Assembly: GCA_902475825.1 (NCBI GenBank)
Contig: CABSBA010000001.1
Location: forward strand, 1 to 28,659
Source of the DNA: an uncultured Collinsella sp.
GTDB taxonomy: Bacteria; Actinomycetota; Coriobacteriia; Coriobacteriales; Coriobacteriaceae
DNA: 28,659 bases
Reading direction: 5' to 3'
Position 1 is the stretch's first letter, and each line of letters begins with the position of its first letter. The notes beneath the pieces were generated by a model, which saw nothing but the letters and a program-made list of their open reading frames with translations, made no database searches and had not been told where the DNA came from. This document shows positions 22,101 through 28,659 of this stretch, one piece after another. A program made the position numbers and the translations under genes.

Positions 22101-25100
22101 CTAGTTGGTTTTCATCTCGTGCCGAATGCCCTCGGTGTTGATGCGCGCTAGCGTGTACGTCACGTAGTCGGAGTGCGAATAACCATCAAGGTTGCTAACG
22201 TTGACCGGCGTGTCGTTGACAACGTTGCCGGTCATAGTATTGGCCGTAAGCACCAAGCGGTAGTTGGCATAAGTTTGGCCCTTGCCCTCAACATCCGTGT
22301 TCACCTTAACGCGGAAAGCATGCTTAAAGGCAAGGCTGTTACCGTCGCGTGTGGCGAACGCGCCGCCAGTCCCCTTGCTATCAGTAAATACGTAGTTCTT
22401 GCCATCGGCGCTCAAAGGGCCGTTAGCCAACTTGTCGCTACCGAGCACCGTGATGTAGCTTGAGATGTTGTCGACCGCAGCATAACTGCCATCATTTTGG
22501 CGCTGCTGCAAGCTCAGCGTGTACGTCACCGTATCGGCATTGGAAATCATGGCCTCGGCACCCGCGAGCTTGGAGAAATCATACGTTCCCACCAAAGCGA
22601 TCTCACCATCGGCGGACTTGAGGTCATCGATGTTAATGCCCAGCTGCGACTTCTTTGAAGCCTCGAGCGCAATAGTCGAGGAGCCCACGTCCATGCGGTA
22701 GTATCCAGCTTTGCCGTCGATGTATGCCGAGTTGCTACTGGTGCTGAGCGTTTCGGCATGCGTAGAGAGGTACGCACGGTAGTTGGGCTTTGTGTACTTA
22801 TCTGTGCCGCCATTCTGCGAAGCGATAATACCAGCCTGGCACGCAGGCTCCGTCATGGCGATATTCGCTTTCATGGTAATGGTGAATTGGTTGTTATGGC
22901 TCTTGGCAGCCTCACGAATGCCGGAAAGGTCGATGGCCTTGCCGTTGGCATCCGCGAGCACAAGCGACATATCGCCACCCGTTGCAGACCAGTCTTTGGC
23001 AGCAATCGCCGGCGTTTCCGTCGTGCCGGCATCAGTCCACTTAGAACCATCCCACGTGTAGTACTTGCCCCCCACTGTCACGTAGAACGAATACGTGCCC
23101 TGGGTTCCGGTCGGGTAGCCATGCGCGCCCGCGGCCTTGCCGCCTTCGTAGTTCACGAGCGAAGAATCCAGCTGGTAGTACAGCTCGTCGGAGCTCGTGT
23201 ATTGCTGGTTCGGGTCGAACTTCACGGTGTCGCTTACCTTCATGGTAAGCGGATAGGTGACATCGTGAAGCCCCATCTGTTTGATGCCGCCCTCGTTGTT
23301 ATCGATGAGGCCGTGCGTGTAGTTGGATGTCACGCTGTAGGTCGAGGCCGTATTCTGGTGCCCATCCTCAGCAGCCTTGCCGTCGGCTGCTTTCTTGCCG
23401 CGCAGCAGGTAGTTGATGTGCTCGTTGAGGCTCGTGTCCACCGTAGTTGCGGTGTAGCCGTTGACGCCCGCAGAGCCCGCCGGCGTGCGCACCACCAAGT
23501 AGAAGTTCTCGCTCTTGGGCTCTTCCTTATCAACGGAGAGGGTGTAGAACGTGCCCATCGTGTCGGAAGATGTACGCGCGCGGTAGTACGCACCGCCGAC
23601 CTTGGCGCCGGCCGCCTTCTCGAGCTCGACCTGGCTCTTGCCCTTGACCTCGGCATCGGTGAGCTTGACCCAAGCGCCGTTTTCCTTATCCTCCTTGGCC
23701 TTCACGCCCACGGTTTCACTCAGCCATGGCTCGACGTAGGCATTCTTGCTGGCGTCCACAAACTCGGTGAGCTTGACTGACGCCGCTCCGCCCGCGCCCA
23801 CCGTGTAGTGACATTCACGGTTGTTGTTGGCCATGTCCACGAGCGTAAGCTGCGTGCCCTCGGGCAGCGTGGCACCAAAGGTGATGCTCTTGTTGAGCGG
23901 GCCCATAGAGCCGCCGGCTTCAAGCAGCGTATTCCAGCCGTAATCGACCGGCTCGCCCCGGGCGCTGCCGTAGGTCCAGGTAAGGTAGCCAGTCATAGTG
24001 TCGCCGCTGCTCACAAGCACGTGCTTGTCGTATTGAGCCTCAAAGTCGGAAGCCTTAAAGTTCGCGCCCTCGGAATAGGTAGCGGTGAAGTCGATCTCGA
24101 GCATGCGCTTAACGATGATGGGCACCTGAACGCGGTAGCTCTGGCCGGCCTCCCTAAAAGTGACCGTGAGCAGCGTGAAGCGGCCCCGCTCGTTGTCCCA
24201 GTCGGTACTCGCGCGGAAAACCATGGAGCTCGTGCCGTTGTTGAGCACCTTGAGCGTGGGCGTTTGCGAGGCGTTTGCGTCCTTGACGAAGGCGCCGTTA
24301 TCGGCAAGCGAGAAGACCTCGGCGGTGGCGGTCACGTGCTTGGCGCTGCCGTTGAGGCGGCGGGCATCGGAAAAGCCGCCGTTAGTCACGATGTTCAGAT
24401 ACTTCTCGACCGTCGTCGTGTCGTTGCCGGGAATCATGAGTACCGGGAAGTCGGTTGCGGCCTTCTTGCCCGAAGTAACGTTGTTGGCGTTGAAAGTACT
24501 CTTTGAGCTGTCCGCGCTATAGGCGCTCGCGTTTTGGTACGCGCCGGCATCATTGATGCCGCCGATGTTGGTGTAGGTATAGAAGCCGGGAACGCGGGCA
24601 CCCGCCTGGCTTTGGATGGTCGTCGCGGTGTCAATGGCGGCACCGTCGCCAAACAGATAGCGATCAGTGGTGTCGTCGTTGGAGGCACGCACCGTCAGCG
24701 TGCTCACGGGGCTCGTAGTCACGTACGGGCTTGCCGCCGTGGTGGCGGTATCGTCCGCACCGTAGAGTGTGGTGTCCTTGCCGGGTACGTCGAGCCTGTC
24801 GTTGTAGTCTCCGAACGCGATGTAGGTTTTCTTGTTTACGGCGGTCGTATTGTCCGTGTAAACCATCGACGGCAGGTCGCTCGTGGTCTTGCCGTCGCCA
24901 GGCTTAACGTCCACGCCCGCTGCGGAGAGGCTGTACTGATTATCTCTTGTGTCAACCTCGCCCAAGAGCACGCCCTGCTTAACCCCCGATTTGTAGGTGT
25001 TGCTGTCCATGAGCACGTTTACCAGATGGAACTGACCGCGTCCATCGCCCGCAATGCCGCCGTTGGAGGTTCCGCCAAACGTGGTGTTGGAAACCTTTGT

Positions 25101-28100
25101 GTTGGTGACGTTGATGACATCGGACCCGCTGTTAATCGCGCCAAGTAGACCGCCGCTCCAGCTGCCCTTGATCGCAGCGTTCTCAATTGCGATGTTGTTG
25201 CAGGTTATGTTCACATTGCTGAAGTAGTAGCCAATAAGCCCGCCCGAGCATTGGTCGGTACCGGCGACGTTGACATTCTTTACGCTGCAGTCCTTGAACC
25301 AATACTTGTTGGGGCTGCCGCTGCTCGTGACCTCGCCAATCAGTCCGCCCGCATTGCGGATTTTGAAGTTCTTTCCGGTACCATCGCCGATGATGGCGTT
25401 CTTGGTGCCGGTCCCGGCATCAATGCGCACGTTGCTCATAGAAATAACGCCGCCATCGGCGCGTCCGACCACGCCGCCGGCGCCCATATATTTATCGTAT
25501 TGATTGACGTTCGGCCCAGTGGCAAGCACATTTACCCCAGAGATGACTGCCGTGCTCGACGGGATGACCGCTTTTGTGGTGCCGATGTAGGTGTTGACCG
25601 AGATATGGCTTGATTTGGCAAAGCCGATCACACCGCCCACGTAGAGATTTGTTCCCGTGGCGGTTAGGGTCGAATTTTCGCCAACAGCCTTCTCGCTCAC
25701 CCCTTCGGACGCGGTTGTCCACACACCGCTCGACGAGGCGACCGTTCCCACGTAGCCGCCGACGTACTTCTCGCCCGCGACGTTAAGACCGGTGTATGAG
25801 CAGTCATGGAGATACACGGGTGCCTGCGTGCCGGAACCGAAATTGACCATATAGGTCTCGTCGCTTTTCTTCATCCATCGGCTGGCGCGGCCCGAGCTGC
25901 CAAGAAGTCCACCCACGCTCTTAGCGCCCGACACGGTGCAGTTGTTCATCCGCACGTTGCGGTAGACACCGCACGTTCCGCCATCGTAGTTGGCCGTTGC
26001 GCCCGCCAAAAGGCCGGTGCCGATAAGGTCATTCGATGCCTGTCCCGAGGTGGTTTTGCCGTTAGCGTCGATATAGGCAAGCGCAACGTTGCAATTGCTA
26101 AAGGTGAGATCTCTGACCTGCGCGTCGCCGTTCGCGGCGACGCTGGGGCCGACGTAGGCAGAGGTGAACATCACGGTGCTGAACAGGCCGCCTACGCCCG
26201 AGACCTTATAGTCGTCGTCGGCGTATTCGACGGCGCCGTAGGCGGCGTCTTCGGTACCCACCGTGATGGTGGCGCCGTTACCGTCGATCGTGGCTATGTG
26301 CGGCGTGATGCGGTCGCGGTCGGTGGTCGCCTCGTTCGAGTCGCAGGCATTGGAATAGTAGCGGCCGTTAAGGCCCACATATCCCGTGCCGTAACCGGTC
26401 ATATCGTAGGGGGCGCCCTGTTTGAACTCCAGGCTCATGCCAATCGACTTCGAGGCGCACACGTAGCCCGTTTGGTAGTTGGCAGCATAAGACGCCACCA
26501 GGTAGGGCGAGTTCACGTCGTTGTCCGCGTCGAGGGGTCCGTGCCAGCCCTGCTTGCCGGGAGCCTTCTGGTCATCATTTTTGGCGGCTTCGAAATCGCT
26601 GGCGACACCCGCGGGCTTGCCCACACTGTCGTAACTGGCATTTCGTACCTTGCCATAGTTCTTGTTGCCAAACAAATAGCCGCATATCGCCGGATCTTCC
26701 GTGTCGTTGCCCCAGTACGCCTTGGAGCCGCGGAACACGCCATAATCGGCATAGTTGGTATGTGCCGCACCAGCACCCGCACCCGAGCTGATGATAGCCG
26801 AGAGCACCAAAAGGCCCTGGGCGTTTTCCACCGTAGTCACGGGCGCCTCAGCGTTGGTGCCGATGTACTTGTTGTCGGTGCCCGTGGTGGTGACACAGGG
26901 GGTTCCCTTGTTTATGAGCTCGTTGATTTTGTAGTTGGCGTCACCGTTATCGACGTTGCAGCCCTCGCTAAAGGCATAGCCGTCGATCACGCGGCCAACG
27001 TAAGGGTTATCGTACTGGTCATACTTTGCGGCATCTTCCTCAATGGGCTTGTACTTTTTGTTCTTTGTACCACCACGCCACGAGGTGCCCGTATGGCGGA
27101 AAATCACGCCGCCACCCGCAATAGCGCCAACGTAGCCGCCAATGGGAACAAGATGCGATCTGCTGACATCGGGGTTGCTGACAACGGTAAAGCCGTACGC
27201 TGTCGAACCGTTATTTGGATTGTTTACGGCCACGCCATCAATAATGTTATCGCCGCCAAGAATGCAGCCGATAACGCCACCGAAAAACGCTGTCGGAACG
27301 CCGTCCTCATCCTTATCAGAATAAGTAATAGTCGCCTGCGCATTCACATAGTTGATGTTGAGATTGCGCACCACGCTGCCATAGCTATAGGGAATGAGAC
27401 CGCGAAGCTCGCCCTTGTTATTTTCAATCTCAATTGCCGCAGTTGACTTGCCTAGGTCGCCAACAATTACGCCACGGAACGGATTAGCCTTGTTGCCAAA
27501 TCCACCAAACGAGGCCGCATCGACGGTAATCTTATTGCCCTCAGGAGGCTCAATGCTGTAATACGCACTCTGCACATAGCGGTGCATGGTTTCGTCGCTC
27601 AACGTCTGCGAGGGATCGGTCGTTGCATCGCCGTTCTTCTTCTCCCATTTGTTACCAGCACCGTTCGCCTGCTTATAGACGTACACGACCTCGTTGTCGG
27701 TCCTCGCGCTGTCGATCTTCGTTTTGTTACGCCGCTCGCACAGTCTGGACTGATCGGCGGCAATAGTGACTTCCCAGCCATCCAACGCCACGCTGTTGTT
27801 GATGTAGTTAGCGATGGCGTTCATTTCCGTCGCGTCCGTAACGGCATACGGATCGCCATACGTACCGCATCCCGTCATCAGGTTAGGGATGCGCTGGTTA
27901 ACCTTGATTTCGTGATACTGGACGCCATCCTCGGTGGCTTTTCCCTTGTAAACATAAGGAAGATAGTCACCAAACCGAGGATTCTTGGCATCTGCCGGCT
28001 TTTTATCAACCGTCACCAAGCCATTAGGGGTGGCATAGGTTTCTTTGTCGTAATACCAAAGCTGCTTGCCGGAGTACTCCCCCTTGGCATCGATTTCGCT

Positions 28101-28659
28101 TCCATATGCCACCTTGCCCGCATCGGCCTCGGCCTTAGTAAAGGTATAGTCCGCAGAGCCCGTGCTCGTGCTTCCGTAGCCAAAACTCTCCAGCAGGCTC
28201 GCATGGGTGAAGATCGTATCGTTATTTTTGCTGGGCAAGCTGATTTGCTCAAACTTCGCCGTCACCTGATCGGAATTTTTTCCCACGCCGAGTCTGCCGA
28301 AGAGCGAGGTTGCCGCCGTAGCCCCATTCGCGTAGCTACGGGCTGAAATATTCTTAGCGCTCAGGTTCACGCATGTCTGCATCTCGTTGATAAGCAGAGG
28401 AGCGTAACTGGTATTGTCATTCACACCGTCGACCGTCAAGCCGTCGAGTGTCAGACCATCTATCTCGAGCTGCGCCACATTAGTCTCATTGATGGGCCCA
28501 TAGATACAGCAGCACACAAGTGCACCGGACGAACTTCCCGCATCGTTCACAATAGAGCCCACGGTGCCTGCAAGCGTGACATTTTTAACCTTGAGGCTGC
28601 CCGTATGGGTTCCGATGAGAGCGCAGTGCATATTTTCGTGCTGCGTGGCTTCGCTATTC
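22101..28659 (-). CDS. Giant GLUG-repeat surface protein, N-terminus cut by window edge
   Basis: The frame is open to the right edge, so at least 2185 residues are present and the true start and any signal peptide lie outside. The N-terminal half (about 25030-27290) contains some ten spaced GG-hydrophobic-hydrophobic-G motifs (for example VGGLLGSS, VGGYVGTV, AGGLIGEV, SGGLIGYY) alternating with N-rich strands such as NCTVSG. This is GLUG-like and probably a beta-helix adhesin. The C-terminal third (22101 to about 24170) has Thr/Ser/Gly-rich beta domains resembling Ig-like or pilin-like modules. The C-terminus (TEGIRHEMKTN) has no LPxTG-like signal, hydrophobic helix or basic tail, so attachment is not explained. 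GC content looks lower than in neighbouring genes, hinting at transfer. A terminator follows the stop. The partner or ligand is unknown. Confidence 0.85.
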   Translation of the reverse strand, partial: NSEATQHENMHCALIGTHTGSLKVKNVTLAGTVGSIVNDAGSSSGALVCCCIYGPINETNVAQLEIDGLTLDGLTVDGVNDNTSYAPLLINEMQTCVNLSAKNISARSYANGATAATSLFGRLGVGKNSDQVTAKFEQISLPSKNNDTIFTHASLLESFGYGSTSTGSADYTFTKAEADAGKVAYGSEIDAKGEYSGKQLWYYDKETYATPNGLVTVDKKPADAKNPRFGDYLPYVYKGKATEDGVQYHEIKVNQRIPNLMTGCGTYGDPYAVTDATEMNAIANYINNSVALDGWEVTIAADQSRLCERRNKTKIDSARTDNEVVYVYKQANGAGNKWEKKNGDATTDPSQTLSDETMHRYVQSAYYSIEPPEGNKITVDAASFGGFGNKANPFRGVIVGDLGKSTAAIEIENNKGELRGLIPYSYGSVVRNLNINYVNAQATITYSDKDEDGVPTAFFGGVIGCILGGDNIIDGVAVNNPNNGSTAYGFTVVSNPDVSRSHLVPIGGYVGAIAGGGVIFRHTGTSWRGGTKNKKYKPIEEDAAKYDQYDNPYVGRVIDGYAFSEGCNVDNGDANYKINELINKGTPCVTTTGTDNKYIGTNAEAPVTTVENAQGLLVLSAIISSGAGAGAAHTNYADYGVFRGSKAYWGNDTEDPAICGYLFGNKNYGKVRNASYDSVGKPAGVASDFEAAKNDDQKAPGKQGWHGPLDADNDVNSPYLVASYAANYQTGYVCASKSIGMSLEFKQGAPYDMTGYGTGYVGLNGRYYSNACDSNEATTDRDRITPHIATIDGNGATITVGTEDAAYGAVEYADDDYKVSGVGGLFSTVMFTSAYVGPSVAANGDAQVRDLTFSNCNVALAYIDANGKTTSGQASNDLIGTGLLAGATANYDGGTCGVYRNVRMNNCTVSGAKSVGGLLGSSGRASRWMKKSDETYMVNFGSGTQAPVYLHDCSYTGLNVAGEKYVGGYVGTVASSSGVWTTASEGVSEKAVGENSTLTATGTNLYVGGVIGFAKSSHISVNTYIGTTKAVIPSSTAVISGVNVLATGPNVNQYDKYMGAGGVVGRADGGVISMSNVRIDAGTGTKNAIIGDGTGKNFKIRNAGGLIGEVTSSGSPNKYWFKDCSVKNVNVAGTDQCSGGLIGYYFSNVNITCNNIAIENAAIKGSWSGGLLGAINSGSDVINVTNTKVSNTTFGGTSNGGIAGDGRGQFHLVNVLMDSNTYKSGVKQGVLLGEVDTRDNQYSLSAAGVDVKPGDGKTTSDLPSMVYTDNTTAVNKKTYIAFGDYNDRLDVPGKDTTLYGADDTATTAASPYVTTSPVSTLTVRASNDDTTDRYLFGDGAAIDTATTIQSQAGARVPGFYTYTNIGGINDAGAYQNASAYSADSSKSTFNANNVTSGKKAATDFPVLMIPGNDTTTVEKYLNIVTNGGFSDARRLNGSAKHVTATAEVFSLADNGAFVKDANASQTPTLKVLNNGTSSMVFRASTDWDNERGRFTLLTVTFREAGQSYRVQVPIIVKRMLEIDFTATYSEGANFKASDFEAQYDKHVLVSSGDTMTGYLTWTYGSARGEPVDYGWNTLLEAGGSMGPLNKSITFGATLPEGTQLTLVDMANNNRECHYTVGAGGAASVKLTEFVDASKNAYVEPWLSETVGVKAKEDKENGAWVKLTDAEVKGKSQVELEKAAGAKVGGAYYRARTSSDTMGTFYTLSVDKEEPKSENFYLVVRTPAGSAGVNGYTATTVDTSLNEHINYLLRGKKAADGKAAEDGHQNTASTYSVTSNYTHGLIDNNEGGIKQMGLHDVTYPLTMKVSDTVKFDPNQQYTSSDELYYQLDSSLVNYEGGKAAGAHGYPTGTQGTYSFYVTVGGKYYTWDGSKWTDAGTTETPAIAAKDWSATGGDMSLVLADANGKAIDLSGIREAAKSHNNQFTITMKANIAMTEPACQAGIIASQNGGTDKYTKPNYRAYLSTHAETLSTSSNSAYIDGKAGYYRMDVGSSTIALEASKKSQLGINIDDLKSADGEIALVGTYDFSKLAGAEAMISNADTVTYTLSLQQRQNDGSYAAVDNISSYITVLGSDKLANGPLSADGKNYVFTDSKGTGGAFATRDGNSLAFKHAFRVKVNTDVEGKGQTYANYRLVLTANTMTGNVVNDTPVNVSNLDGYSHSDYVTYTLARINTEGIRHEMKTN

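Noticed and set aside
25806..27446. Plus-strand open frame of 546 codons opposite the giant surface protein
   Set aside because: No domain or plausible start; the minus strand shows repeated GLUG-like motifs.

Overview
The window looks like chromosomal DNA of a high-GC, Gram-positive gut actinobacterium of the class Coriobacteriia, most likely Collinsella or a close relative. This is inferred from protein flavour, base composition, G-rich ribosome binding sites and a probable leaderless start; nothing in the window (such as an rRNA) fixes the species. No tRNA, rRNA, CRISPR array or complete insertion sequence was seen.

Layout. Positions 1-3318 are minus-strand housekeeping and membrane genes: a cut YtxH-like protein, a stand-alone cyanophycin-synthetase-N-terminus-like protein, a CNNM/CBS/CorC transporter and a hemolysin III (TrhA) protein. 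At 3425-4470 a membrane-anchored alpha/beta hydrolase on the plus strand follows a strong promoter flanked by two copies of an operator-like dyad. A palindromic intergenic element and a terminator come next. Positions 4722-5927 encode a DUF362/ferredoxin protein. Positions 6037-9437 encode an FtsX-type permease with its MacB/LolD-type ATPase. Positions 9554-12881 encode a second exporter (two ABC-2 permeases and an ATPase), divergent from a NarL-type histidine kinase and response regulator (13092-14863). That arrangement resembles the Bacillus LnrJK-LnrLMN drug-export and sensing modules.

Positions 14864-15412 are non-coding. They hold two 152-bp palindromic elements that can be aligned in opposite orientation, a smaller relative, and a strong GC hairpin. 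Positions 15413-21105 are a complete energy-converting group 4 [NiFe] hydrogenase operon in the gene order of Ech (A-B-C-D-E-F), with the antiporter-like EchA and the NuoH-like EchB fused into one 960-residue protein. No maturation genes and no formate dehydrogenase are present, so ferredoxin is the likeliest electron donor.

Positions 21287-21691 encode an orphan two-HTH protein of the transposase OrfA type. Positions 22101-28659 hold the 3' part of a giant (>2180 residue) surface protein with GLUG-like repeats; its N-terminus lies outside the window and its C-terminus shows no sortase signal. The most unusual signals are the paired 152-bp elements, a 30-bp hairpin repeated at the 3' ends of two ABC permease genes with a compensatory base change, and the EchA-EchB fusion with low-complexity tails on the EchC and EchD homologues.
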